Of a stretch of 51,100 nt of DNA, positions 34,497 to 42,697 are shown one piece after another. The notes below the pieces were generated by a model. That model had not been told where the DNA came from and ran no database searches. It saw only the letters and a program-made list of their open reading frames with translations. Source of the stretch: Nevskia sp. Its GTDB lineage: Bacteria; Pseudomonadota; Gammaproteobacteria; Nevskiales; Nevskiaceae. Position numbers and translations under genes: made by a program. How positions within the stretch are numbered: the stretch's first letter is position 1; each line of letters begins with the position of its first letter. Location: positions 1 through 51,100 of the forward strand of contig JAQGNU010000073.1 in NCBI GenBank assembly GCA_028291645.1, in the 5' to 3' direction.

Positions 34497-34514
34497 TTAT
34501 TGTATATACAATAA
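34497..34514. promoter_or_regulatory. 18-bp perfect palindrome, candidate BrnA operator
   Basis: TTATTGTATATACAATAA is its own reverse complement and ends three bases before the brnT ATG. It is far more AT-rich than the surroundings and could also contain the -10 element. Autorepression by BrnA through such a site is known for the family; the assignment here is inference. Confidence 0.65.
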
Positions 34515-34558
34515 TTGTGGAAGAAAACTCCGCACCTCAAATGAGGGAAAGACTTTGA

Positions 34559-34645
34559 TTAGGACGTAGGAGCCCTTCCCATCGCCAGCTGACAAGCCTT
34601 GTCTTTCGGCTTTGCATTCCGAACGGCGGTATCAGTGAGTGGCAT
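34559..34645 (-). pseudogene. Tyrosine integrase remnant (N-terminal stub)
   Basis: An ATG at 34643-34645 opens a 28-codon frame starting MPLTDTAVRNAKPKDKA, the standard first residues of P4-type (DUF4102) phage/island integrases, then breaks off at TAA. The stub lies 86 bases past the 3' end of tRNA-Thr on the same strand, the normal position and orientation for an integrase that uses this tRNA as its attachment site. The catalytic domain is missing. It marks a decayed integrative element of which brnTA may be the residue. Confidence 0.75.
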
Positions 34646-34731
34646 ACCGGTGCCTTACAGGCATGAAAAACCTCAACCCTTACGGATAGAGCCTTTCCAG
34701 GATGTTCGAGTTGCCTGATGGAGCATCAAAT

Positions 34732-34807
<76 letters not shown>

Positions 34808-34972
34808 GCGGCAGTCTTGCGGTGATCAGTAAAGCGAGCTGCGCCCTCACGCCGTTCATTGTAACCCGGCTCGCGCAGGCAGCTTGCTTGCAGGGGGCGC
34901 TGGCGCAAGCGTTGTTTGTGCCTGAGCCGGGTGCACTACAACGGGCTTTGACCATCCAAAGCCCGTGCGGTC

Positions 34973-35521
34973 TCACTGACCGTTGGTGTAGCCGCGGCGG
35001 CTGGCTTCGAACAGGAACCAGGTGCGCCGTTCGGTTTCGTCGATCCAGTTCTCGATCAGGCTGGCGGTGGCGATGTCGCGGTGCTCGTCGCAGACGTCGT
35101 GCACTTCGCGGAACCGTGCGGCGAGGGTCTGGTTGTCCTCGCGCAGTTCGGCCAGCATGTCGAGCGGCTCGACGTAGTCGGCGTCGTTGTCGGTGATGCG
35201 CTGCAGACGTGCGATATGGCCGATCGAACGCAGCGTCGACCCGCCGACTTTGCGGATGCGTTCGGCGATGGGGTCGGTCATCGCATAGATCTGGTCGGCC
35301 TGCTCGTCGAGCAGCAGGTGATAGTCGCGGAAATGCGGGCCGCTCATATGCCAGTGAAAATTCTTCGTCTTCAGATAGAGCGCAAACACATCGGCGAGGA
35401 TCCCGTTCATGCCGCCGGCGATGTCCTTGGAAGCGCCCGCGCCGAGATCGGTCGGTGTGATCAGCGGTGCTTCGCGCAGACGCTTCAGATCGTCCTTCGT
35501 GCTGGAGTTTTTCTTGGCCAT
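34973..35521 (-). CDS. dps: Dps-family DNA-protecting ferritin
   Basis: 182 residues. Twelve-subunit ferritin-like protein that oxidises and stores iron with peroxide and protects DNA. The intersubunit ferroxidase ligands are visible in KNFHWHMSGPHFRDYHLLLDEQAD (cut here by the family helix) and the second-helix DPIAERIRKVGG. The N-terminus KKNSSTKDDLKR is Lys-rich and could bind DNA. AGGA precedes the ATG. It lies 92 bases downstream of the carbonic anhydrase gene on the same strand, with a perfect 8-bp hairpin between them. Confidence 0.93.
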   Translation of the reverse strand: MAKKNSSTKDDLKRLREAPLITPTDLGAGASKDIAGGMNGILADVFALYLKTKNFHWHMSGPHFRDYHLLLDEQADQIYAMTDPIAERIRKVGGSTLRSIGHIARLQRITDNDADYVEPLDMLAELREDNQTLAARFREVHDVCDEHRDIATASLIENWIDETERRTWFLFEASRRGYTNGQ

Positions 35522-35585
35522 GATTTTTTCCTAAGGGTTCGTGGGGTTCAGGAAGTGTGAGCGGTTTTTATTTTGGCATGCAAGT

Positions 35586-35606
35586 CGCAACGCCGCCTGC
35601 GTTGCG
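35586..35606. other. Perfect 8-bp hairpin between carbonic anhydrase and dps
   Basis: CGCAACGC and GCGTTGCG pair around a 5-base loop. It lies just after the carbonic anhydrase stop, upstream of dps, and is not followed by a U run. It may be a weak terminator or a message-stabilising structure. Confidence 0.4.
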
Positions 35607-35613
35607 GCCTCGC

Positions 35614-36225
35614 TCAGTCGAAGAATTCGACGACGCCGGTCTCCAGAGAATATTCGGCGCCGACCACCAGCAGGCGGTCGTGCAGGATCAATTGCTCGAT
35701 GACTTGCGAGCCGTGGCGCAGCTGGTGGGTCGAGGCGCGGATATTGGCGCGAACGGCCTGGCGCACCAGTTCGTCCGGGTCGTTCCTGAGCTCGGTCGCC
35801 AGCAGGCCTTCCACCGAGGGCCGCACGCGATCGACGATCGACTTCAGATTCAGCGACTGGCTTTCCGTCGGTCGCTGCAGTTCCTGCAGCGTGGCCTGAA
35901 TGGCGCCGCAACGCGAATGGCCCAGCACGACGACGAGCCGCGTGCCGAACTGCTCCGCGGCGAACTCGACGCTGCCGATCTGCGACGGCGCGACGATGTT
36001 GCCGGCGACGCGGATGACGAATAGATCGCCCAGCCCCTGATCGAACACTATCTCGACCGGCACGCGCGAGTCCGAGCATCCGAGGATCGCGGCGAACGGT
36101 GCCTGATCCAGGATCAACGCGCGGCGGCGTTCCGGACTGGCGAGCGGATCGCGATCCTGTATCGCCGCTGCGAAGCGGGCATTGCCCTCACGCAGGCGCT
36201 TGATTGCTTCTCGTGCCGGGATCAT
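35614..36225 (-). CDS. Beta-class carbonic anhydrase
   Basis: 203 residues. Interconverts CO2 and bicarbonate. Zinc ligands: Cys in LGCSDSRVP (with the Asp-Arg dyad), then His and Cys in LGHSRCGAI. FVIRVAGN and the C-terminal YSLETGVVEFFD are also typical. The ATG at 36223-36225 has AGGG about ten bases upstream. Cytoplasmic. The gene is followed by dps. Confidence 0.93.
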   Translation of the reverse strand: MIPAREAIKRLREGNARFAAAIQDRDPLASPERRRALILDQAPFAAILGCSDSRVPVEIVFDQGLGDLFVIRVAGNIVAPSQIGSVEFAAEQFGTRLVVVLGHSRCGAIQATLQELQRPTESQSLNLKSIVDRVRPSVEGLLATELRNDPDELVRQAVRANIRASTHQLRHGSQVIEQLILHDRLLVVGAEYSLETGVVEFFD

Positions 36226-36773
36226 CAAGATTCGCCCTGGTGCAGCGGAGGATTGCGTGCAGCGAAAGGTTCCAGTCTATAACGACACTGCCTGGCCCCA
36301 GTCAGTGTGCGCCGGTGTTCCGCTAGCGATTTGTCCGGGCCGGCCGTGTAGGCACTTGGATATCCTCGACGGCGGAGACTTAAGAAACAATCCCGCTTCG
36401 TCGGATCGTCGTTGCTGACTTCTAGGCGATGACTATTATCCAAACTATTCGGGTTTTTGTTTAGTCCGCTCATCAGACCGGATGCATCGAGGGGTGAGCC
36501 AGCGGCCGAAAACCCGTTTCCGGCCGCACATCCAACGGCAATTGCGGCAACAAAACGCTAGCAATATCGTGAACTCGTCTCGGGACGATATAGAGCTTCC
36601 TTGCAAGACTCTTTCAACACCCGCCATTACCAGACACAATTGGTCCGCACGGGCAACTAGTTGGGTCCGCCATTTCGCTGCGCGCGCCCGAAGAGGCCGT
36701 GTTTCTGCGCCGAGCAAGGCGTGCGCTACCATGCTAACGATGACCTGAAACGAAGCACCCGACCGGCACGCCT
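36226..36773. other. Gene-free stretch before the TPR gene
   Basis: No credible gene in 548 bases; short open frames here have no ribosome sites or family features. The clearest structure is a 26-base near-perfect hairpin at 36502-36527 (GCGGCCGAAAAC with GTTTCCGGCCGC, one mismatch, 2-base loop). Composition is slightly more AT-rich than in neighbouring genes. The promoters of the carbonic anhydrase gene and of the TPR gene must lie here. Confidence 0.5.
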
Positions 36774-37385
36774 ATGACCTCCGCCTCCGCGCAACCGCAA
36801 ATTCCGACCGAAGTGTTCGACACCGAGGAACTGCTGCATCTCGCGGTGCTCGACATTCAACGCGGACACCATGATGACGCGATCGAGAAACTCAAACGGG
36901 GTCTCGCGCTTCAGCCCGACAACGCGAAAATGGTTTTTTTGCTGGGCGCGGAGCATGCCGAGGTGGGCATGACGGACCGCGCGATCGAGGAAATGATCGC
37001 CGCCGTCGCCATCGATCCTCAGTTGGCCATCGCGCACTTTCAGCTCGGATTGCTTTATCTGCTGTACCGGAATGATGTCACGCAGGCCGGCATTGCCTGG
37101 AGTGCGCTCGATGGACTGGACGATGCCGCCAGCTATGTCGCCTTCAAATCCGGGCTGCTCCGTTTATCGGAGGGCGATGCCGCTGGCTGTATTCGTGACT
37201 TGGACCGCGGCCTGCAGTTGAACACGACCAACCCTTCATTGAATCGGGAGATGACGAAAATTCGTGAACGCATCCGTCAAACGCAACAGGACAAGCAGGC
37301 CGCGGAAGGTCAGAGCGCAACCAACGCGTCCGCACGCCTGCTGCTCGATACCTACAAGAATCCTGCGGACTCGGAAGGACCGTAA
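36774..37385 (+). CDS. Tetratricopeptide-repeat protein
   Basis: 203 residues, about four TPR-like helix pairs: EELLHLAVLDIQRGHHDDAIEKLKRGL cut across repeat one, then NAKMVFLLGAEHAEVGMTDRAIEEM and LAIAHFQLGLLYLLYRNDV. No signal peptide, so cytoplasmic. Such proteins act as scaffolds or secretion chaperones. It is followed 39 bases later by an unknown gene on the same strand, and the two converge on the flagellar operon, so a flagellar or export-related role is possible but not shown. Confidence 0.78.
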   Translation: MTSASAQPQIPTEVFDTEELLHLAVLDIQRGHHDDAIEKLKRGLALQPDNAKMVFLLGAEHAEVGMTDRAIEEMIAAVAIDPQLAIAHFQLGLLYLLYRNDVTQAGIAWSALDGLDDAASYVAFKSGLLRLSEGDAAGCIRDLDRGLQLNTTNPSLNREMTKIRERIRQTQQDKQAAEGQSATNASARLLLDTYKNPADSEGP

Positions 37386-37424
37386 AGTGGGTCTTGCCAC
37401 TCTGTTCGTTGCAGAGCGACCGCG

Positions 37425-37817
37425 ATGACGCGCGTCGATCGAATGTCGGAGTTGCTGAGCGCGTTGCGGCAGCAGTTGACTTCGAAAGCCGAGTCCCGGC
37501 GCACGGAGGCTTCGAGCGCTAGCGATGCCGGGGACGATCTTGTTCAATCGGAAAAAGCCGAAACCTTGACGGATCTGCGTCGACGCCTGGGGCGCGAACT
37601 CAAGCGCTATGACTTGGGCTCGAAGCTCGAGCTCAAGCAGGCGCGGCAGAATTTTTTCGAGTCGGTCCTGGCTTGGGATCTCGGCGAACAGCTGCCACGC
37701 GATCCGCGATTCGGATTAATGATCCGCGACGTCGAGGAGACGATTGCCGCCGACGAGCGCACGTCGAACGAGCTCGATCAGTTGATCGTATTCTTGCAAA
37801 ACGACAGTCTGCCTTAG
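37425..37817 (+). CDS. Hypothetical helical protein next to fliA
   Basis: 130 residues, not recognised. Predicted mostly helical, with a charged N-terminal half (LTSKAESRRTEASSASDAGDD) and a conserved-looking C-terminal half (SKLELKQARQNFFESVLAWDLGEQL, ending DQLIVFLQND). Start ATG at 37425; 37443 is an alternative. Its stop lies 7 bases from the end of converging fliA. The pairing with a TPR gene beside flagellar genes suggests an export chaperone or regulator; this is inference only. Confidence 0.65.
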   Translation: MTRVDRMSELLSALRQQLTSKAESRRTEASSASDAGDDLVQSEKAETLTDLRRRLGRELKRYDLGSKLELKQARQNFFESVLAWDLGEQLPRDPRFGLMIRDVEETIAADERTSNELDQLIVFLQNDSLP

Positions 37818-37824
37818 CCGCTGG

Positions 37825-38580
37825 TTACGCCCGCAGATCGACGCCTGCGCGGCTCTTGTACGCCTTGCGCAAGGCTTCCAACGCCGAGCGGTGCAGTTGT
37901 GAAATGCGCCCTTTCGTGAGTTCCATCAGCCGCGCGATCTCGGTGAAATCGAGACCGCCTCGATAATGGTATTCGACCACCTTGCGCTGACCTTCCGGTA
38001 GCTCCTTGAGCAGCATCTTGAACGAGTCTGCAGCGGCAACTACGTCGGTCGAGTCGGCGTAGTTGAATCGCTCGCCTTCTTCGTCCGTATAGAGATGCGT
38101 GCCTTCGAGCATGTATCCGATCGCCAAGCCCAGGGTCAGCTCGACCATCGCGGCGAACGCACCCGACTGAGAGTCGTGGGTTTCGATGCTCCTCAGCGAC
38201 TCGACGCGTTCCTTTCGGGTGCGGCGACGAAACGCTTGCTGCGCGTGCAGCTCGGAGAGATTCGGGAGTCCGTTCAGAATCGCGCCACGGATCCTGGCCC
38301 CGGCGAATTGCTGGAAGGTCACGCCATGGCCGGACTCAAAGCGCGATATCGCTTCGAGCAGGCCGACACTGCCCAACTGCTGCAGATCGCGCATATCCAC
38401 GTAGTTCGGATTCGTCGTCCGGTAAACCGCTCGTGCGATCGCGCGCACCATCGGAAGATAGCGTTCGACGAGTGCACCGCGCGCAGCAGAATCTGCATGC
38501 GTATGCCAGGACGCCCACCAGGCGGCTTCAATCGGATCGACGCTGGCGGGATCGCTTGAAGGACGCTCCGGATCAGGCAT
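37825..38580 (-). CDS. fliA: Flagellar sigma factor FliA (sigma-28)
   Basis: 251 residues, RNA polymerase sigma factor of the sigma-28 class. Region 2 is visible in LVERYLPMVRAIARAVYRTTNPNYVD...DLQQLGSVGLLEAI and RFESGHGVTFQQFAGARIRGAIL; region 4 is LKELPEGQRKVVEYHYRGGLDFTEIARLMELTKGRISQLHRSALEALR (quoted in pieces across the family blocks). It controls late flagellar genes. Here it is the last gene of the operon, 68 bases after fliP, where fliQ would normally stand. Confidence 0.93.
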   Translation of the reverse strand: MPDPERPSSDPASVDPIEAAWWASWHTHADSAARGALVERYLPMVRAIARAVYRTTNPNYVDMRDLQQLGSVGLLEAISRFESGHGVTFQQFAGARIRGAILNGLPNLSELHAQQAFRRRTRKERVESLRSIETHDSQSGAFAAMVELTLGLAIGYMLEGTHLYTDEEGERFNYADSTDVVAAADSFKMLLKELPEGQRKVVEYHYRGGLDFTEIARLMELTKGRISQLHRSALEALRKAYKSRAGVDLRA

Positions 38581-38648
38581 CGGAGTGCCCTAGAGCGGCG
38601 GCTACGCACACGAAGTTCGGCCGCATCGATCGATTACACCGCACTGCA

Positions 38649-39422
38649 TCAACCCTGAAAGCTGCGCACCAAAGATGACGCAAGCAAACTCCATCCGTCG
38701 ATCAGCACGAACATCAAAATCTTCAACGGCAGCGATAGTGCCAACGGTGGAACCATGATCATGCCCAAGGACATCAACACGCTCGCGACGATGATGTCGA
38801 TCATGATGAACGGCAAAAAGACCACGAAACCGATCTCGAAGCCCGTTCTGAGCTCGCTCAGCATGAAGCTGGGGATCAGCTGGAATATGCCGATCTCCTC
38901 GGCCGAACTCGGCACTTCGGTGTGCGATAGTTCGAGGATTAGCGCGATGTCCTTTTCACGTGTCTGCGCAATGAGGAATTTTTTTAATGGATTCTCGCCG
39001 GCCTGCAAGGCCTGACTCTCGGAGAGGTGTCCGTCGAGGTAGGGCTGCACCGCCACTTCGTCGATCTTCTGCAAAACCGGCGTCATCGTGAATATCGTGA
39101 GGAAGAGACCGAGGCTGATCAGCACGGTATTCGGCGGCGTCGACTGCATGCCGATGGCTTGGCGCAACATCGCCAGCACGATGATGATGCGGGTGAACGC
39201 GGTGACGCCGATCAGAAGTGCGGGCGCAAGGCTCAAGACGGTCAGCAGGACGACGATCTTGACCGGCCCCGACAGTGGCTGAGCATTGTGCCCGGTCAAG
39301 GTAATGCTGCCGCCGGGGAAGCTCAGGTCGGCGGCGCCGGCGATGCTCGGGGCGAACCAGATCAGCGTAAGCAGCAGCGGCAAGCTCCAGCGCGCACTTG
39401 ACCAGACGCGTCGCCTAAGCAT
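38649..39422 (-). CDS. fliP: Flagellar type III export protein FliP
   Basis: 257 residues. A cleavable signal and four membrane segments. Family landmarks: LLTVLSLAPALLIGVTAFTRI, TPPNTVLISLGLFLTIF, PSFMLSELRTGFEIGF and the C-terminal KILMFVLIDGWSLL. FliP forms the export-gate core with FliQ and FliR, which are not in this window. The start overlaps fliO by 8 bases. Confidence 0.96.
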   Translation of the reverse strand: MLRRRVWSSARWSLPLLLTLIWFAPSIAGAADLSFPGGSITLTGHNAQPLSGPVKIVVLLTVLSLAPALLIGVTAFTRIIIVLAMLRQAIGMQSTPPNTVLISLGLFLTIFTMTPVLQKIDEVAVQPYLDGHLSESQALQAGENPLKKFLIAQTREKDIALILELSHTEVPSSAEEIGIFQLIPSFMLSELRTGFEIGFVVFLPFIMIDIIVASVLMSLGMIMVPPLALSLPLKILMFVLIDGWSLLASSLVRSFQG

Positions 39423-39858
39423 CGGTGGAACCCTGCGCGGTGTCGTGGACGTTCTCCGCGACCAGCAGCAGATGCGATCCGTTGTCGGCGATCACCACCG
39501 TTTTTTGATCGTCGATGCGGACTTTGACCAGGGTCAGCCGCGCCGTGACACGGCGTGCGCTGATCACCCGCATCGGCGCAACATCGACGGCCAGCTTCAG
39601 ACGCACAAGGCCGCCACGTCGCGCGTAAAAAACCGTTCCCGCCCCACCGAGCCCGAGCAGCAGCAGAAACGAAGCCGCCACTATGATGCGATGTGCATCG
39701 CTCTCGGTATCGGGCCGAAAAGCGGGCGCTCGCGTACCGTCCTGCTGAGCTGGTGCGGCCGCGGCGTCAGCTGACGCAGCCGCATGCCAGAGCAGCACGC
39801 TGAGGAACACAGCCGCGATCGACGCGACCAATCGGCAGCTGACGCGACGCCGCTTCAC
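39415..39858 (-). CDS. fliO: Flagellar biosynthetic protein FliO
   Basis: 147 residues. An N-terminal hydrophobic segment, a linker and a central membrane segment (IIVAASFLLLLGLGGAGTVFY) precede a small cytoplasmic domain with VISARRVTARLTLVKVRIDD and VIADNGSHLLLVAE, the FliO pattern. It helps assemble the FliP ring. It overlaps fliN by 4 bases and fliP by 8. Confidence 0.85.
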   Translation of the reverse strand: MKRRRVSCRLVASIAAVFLSVLLWHAAASADAAAAPAQQDGTRAPAFRPDTESDAHRIIVAASFLLLLGLGGAGTVFYARRGGLVRLKLAVDVAPMRVISARRVTARLTLVKVRIDDQKTVVIADNGSHLLLVAENVHDTAQGSTDA

Positions 39859-40193
39859 CGCTCGGGCGTCTCCGTAATGCGCAAGCCGAAGCTGTCGCCT
39901 ACGACGACGATCTCGCCACGCGCGACCGTCTTTCCGTCGAGCTGGATCTCGACAGGTTCGTTCAGCGGGCGCTCCAGCGTCAGGACTTCGCCAGCTCGCA
40001 TATCGAATAATTTGCCGACGGTGATTTCCGCTTCGCCGAGCAGCGCGAATAATCTTACTTTTACGTCTCGAATCAATTCGTACTGGCGGCGCAGCAGAGG
40101 CGCGCCCGCGGCTGCGTCGGAAACCAGCGACGGCAACGCGGCCTGCTTGATCTCGGCTGTTTCGACGGGGGACTTCTTATCGCTATTTGACAT
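39855..40193 (-). CDS. fliN: Flagellar switch protein FliN
   Basis: 112 residues, a short N-terminal tail plus one SpoA domain: IRDVKVRLFALLGEAEITVGKLFDM, GEVLTLERPLNEPVEIQLDG, and VARGEIVVVGDSFGLRITE. Length and domain are normal for FliN. The ATG at 40193 lies 11 bases inside the end of the FliM-position gene. FliN lines the C-ring and docks FliH. Confidence 0.92.
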   Translation of the reverse strand: MSNSDKKSPVETAEIKQAALPSLVSDAAAGAPLLRRQYELIRDVKVRLFALLGEAEITVGKLFDMRAGEVLTLERPLNEPVEIQLDGKTVARGEIVVVGDSFGLRITETPER

Positions 40194-41004
40194 GCCGGTT
40201 CGGCTCCTTCGGTGCATTGGCCAGCTTGATGACTTGTTGAGCGCCCTGGTGCCCCAGATAGCATTGCGCGATGGCTGCGCCATTCGGCGCGATCACAGGC
40301 CAGGGTTCATCGACCTTGCGTCCGAGCACAAGCACGTCCCCGACGGCGAGGCCATGCAGCGCATCGATCGTCAGGCTGTCTTCCATCCACGCGCCGACAC
40401 GCAGACGCATGGGCACGGACACGATGGCGTCGCCGGCCGGAGTCCGGTTACCAGGCGCTTTCGGCAGGCTTTTGGGCGCGTCTTTAAGCAGATGCTTCAC
40501 ATATTCGGGCGATAACGCAAACCAGCTTTGCTCGACGCCGAAGCGGACGAGTGCGAACAGCGCGCCCGAAGTTCGAGCACGGTAGGCAGCGGGCAGCTCG
40601 CCATCTGCGCCGTCGCTGGGTTTCCATGATGGCTGGATCGGAGCGGCAGCAGTAACGGCCATGAGGTCTTCCAGCAGGCCGGCAACGAAGTCCGCACCCC
40701 AATCGTCGTCGGTACCGGCACGCACGGATTGGAGTTCCCCCTCGCCGACCAGCCAGTGACCGAGCAGCTTCGATGCCGTTTTGGACTGCAGCGTCACGTA
40801 GACGGCGCCCGCCGAGGTCGGCAGAATCCGCCATCGGGTTTCAGCTTGCAGCGCATCGCACGAGACATCCAGCTCCGCCAAGGCCGGTGCTTCATTGCCT
40901 TGAAACCAACGCGCCGCCCATGTCGCCAAACCCCGTTCGAGTTTCGAGCGAACGTGGTCGAGATCGGAACGACCCAATAGACGGAATTCGCGGACGTCGA
41001 TCAC
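40183..41004 (-). CDS. FliM-position protein, divergent and SctQ-like
   Basis: 273 residues. The C-terminus is a SpoA domain like that of FliM/FliN/SctQ (VPMRLRVGAWMEDSLTIDALHGLAVGDVLVL, ending GAAIAQCYLGHQG). The N-terminal 190 residues show neither the EIDALL-type CheY-binding peptide of FliM nor recognisable CheC-like blocks; the start is IDVREFRLLGRSDLDHVRS. It sits exactly where fliM belongs, between flgE and fliN. It is shorter than FliM (about 330) and in layout closer to the injectisome protein SctQ. It is best read as a highly diverged FliM. Confidence 0.7.
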   Translation of the reverse strand: MIDVREFRLLGRSDLDHVRSKLERGLATWAARWFQGNEAPALAELDVSCDALQAETRWRILPTSAGAVYVTLQSKTASKLLGHWLVGEGELQSVRAGTDDDWGADFVAGLLEDLMAVTAAAPIQPSWKPSDGADGELPAAYRARTSGALFALVRFGVEQSWFALSPEYVKHLLKDAPKSLPKAPGNRTPAGDAIVSVPMRLRVGAWMEDSLTIDALHGLAVGDVLVLGRKVDEPWPVIAPNGAAIAQCYLGHQGAQQVIKLANAPKEPNRHVK

Positions 41005-42258
41005 TTATTTGCCGTTCACTGAGTTGTAGAGGTCTTCCAGCAGCTTGCTGGAGACGTTGAGAATCTGCGAAGCGCCCTGATAGCCGCGTTGCAGGATGAT
41101 GATTTTGGAAAACTCCGCGGACAGGTCAACGTTGGCAAGTTCGAGGCTCTGGGCTTGAATGGTTCCGTTACCGCTGTCGGATGCCTTTCCGTAGGTCGCT
41201 TGCAGCGAACTGTCTTTCGGGATCGCGAACAGTGCCTTGCCGATTTCGTCCAGTTCGTCGGGATTGGCGAAACCCGCAATGGCAAGCTGTTGACCGGTAC
41301 CGGTCTTGCCGTTGGAGAACGTCAGCTGAATCAGGCCGGCGCTGTCGATCGTAATCCCGGTCAATTTGCCGAGCGGCGTGCCGTCGACGGTGCCCAGCGC
41401 AATCGTCGAACTGGTCCCACCCGAGAACGAAGTGGTACCGGTCTGCGTATTGGGGTCGCCGAAATTCAGATCGATGGTACTGGTCTGTCCGCTCTTCGAT
41501 GCAAGCGTGAACGACAACGTGTTGAATCCCGTTTCCGGCGTACCATCGCCATTGAATCGGATTTCGCCTGAAGCGATTTGCGCGCCGTTGGCATCGGTCA
41601 CCACCACTTTCCAACTGCCAGGCACACCCGTCGTCGTCGTAGTGCCATTCGACGACGTGATCGCGTTGTTGGTGAACGCCAGGCTCAAGGTCTGACTGGC
41701 ACCACTCGCGTCAACAACATTGATGCTACTGACACTGGCCGTCGTGCTGCCTGTCGAAAGGTTTCCGGTAAACGTCGCTGCCGTCGTCGGAACCGGCGGA
41801 TTGATTTGCAATCGATTGACCACCAGATCGGAAAGCTTGCCATCCGCGCCGATGGCCTGGACGAACGCGCCCGTCACCGAGTCGAGCAGGTGTCCCTGAT
41901 CATCGAACGTGAACTGTCCCGCACGCGTGTAGACGTACTGGCCATTGCGGTGGAGGACGAAGAAACCGGTTCCATTGATCGCAAGGTCCGTTGCGTTGCC
42001 GGTCGATTGGATGTCGCCCTGCGTGAACTGCCGGACAACCTTGGCGACTTCCACGCCCTGTCCCAGGGATCCTTCGCCATCGCGCGGCTCGAGGTCGCCG
42101 AAATTCGGCTCCTGCGGACCGAGATCACGAAAGTACGCATCGCTGGCCTTGAATCCCGGCGTGTTCAAGTTCGCGACATCATTGCTGATCGTGTTGAGCG
42201 CGGACGAGAAACTGAAAAGGCCGGTCAGGCTGCTGTAGATACCGCTGAATGACGTCAT
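41005..42258 (-). CDS. flgE: Flagellar hook protein FlgE
   Basis: 417 residues. N-terminal D0 motif SGIYSSLTGLFSFSSALN followed by NDVANLNTPGFKASD, then TDLAINGTGFFVL and YTRAGQFTFDDQGHLLDS. The middle is a Thr/Ser/Gly-rich variable domain. The C-terminal LELANVDLSAEFSKIIILQRGYQ is the matching D0 helix. The ATG at 42258 has GAGGAGA in front. It forms the hook joint outside the cell. Confidence 0.94.
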   Translation of the reverse strand: MTSFSGIYSSLTGLFSFSSALNTISNDVANLNTPGFKASDAYFRDLGPQEPNFGDLEPRDGEGSLGQGVEVAKVVRQFTQGDIQSTGNATDLAINGTGFFVLHRNGQYVYTRAGQFTFDDQGHLLDSVTGAFVQAIGADGKLSDLVVNRLQINPPVPTTAATFTGNLSTGSTTASVSSINVVDASGASQTLSLAFTNNAITSSNGTTTTTGVPGSWKVVVTDANGAQIASGEIRFNGDGTPETGFNTLSFTLASKSGQTSTIDLNFGDPNTQTGTTSFSGGTSSTIALGTVDGTPLGKLTGITIDSAGLIQLTFSNGKTGTGQQLAIAGFANPDELDEIGKALFAIPKDSSLQATYGKASDSGNGTIQAQSLELANVDLSAEFSKIIILQRGYQGASQILNVSSKLLEDLYNSVNGK

Positions 42259-42268
42259 ATCGTTCTCC

Positions 42269-42682
42269 TCACCGCACCAAGGTAATCTGCGAGAGCGCCA
42301 CGTTCTGGATGATCGTTCCATCGGACTGCTTGATGGTCAAAGAAGGCGCACCGCTCTGAAACTGCACCGTGGTCACGCTACCGACCACCGGCGTACCCGT
42401 CCCCTGATCGACCTGCACGGTCTTGCCGATCAGCGATACCGACTGCGACACGGATGTTTCGGTCAGCAGGCCGACCACGTTATCGCTCAGAATCTGCGTC
42501 TGCTGAATGCTGGTGAACTGGGCCAGCTGCGCCAAGAATTGCGCGTTGTCGACCGGATTCAGCGGATCCTGGAACGTGAGCTGGGTCAGAAACAGTTTGA
42601 TGAAATCATCGGTGCTCAGGCCGGTTCGCTGTATTTGGCCGGCGCCGCTTCCGACAGTGCTTCCGATCGCGTCGACTGGCAT
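42269..42682 (-). CDS. flgD: Flagellar hook cap protein FlgD (short form)
   Basis: 137 residues. The N-terminal scaffold region is clear: LSTDDFIKLFLTQLTFQDPLNPVDNAQFL cut at the usual blocks, then AQLAQFTSIQQTQ. A short C-terminal part (SVSLIGKTVQVDQG...TIIQNVALSQITLV) corresponds to the Tudor-like half only; the Ig-like domain of enteric FlgD (about 230 residues) is absent. Short FlgD proteins occur in alphaproteobacteria. It lies 10 bases before flgE. Confidence 0.9.
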   Translation of the reverse strand: MPVDAIGSTVGSGAGQIQRTGLSTDDFIKLFLTQLTFQDPLNPVDNAQFLAQLAQFTSIQQTQILSDNVVGLLTETSVSQSVSLIGKTVQVDQGTGTPVVGSVTTVQFQSGAPSLTIKQSDGTIIQNVALSQITLVR

Positions 42683-42697
42683 ATGAATGCTCCTGAG

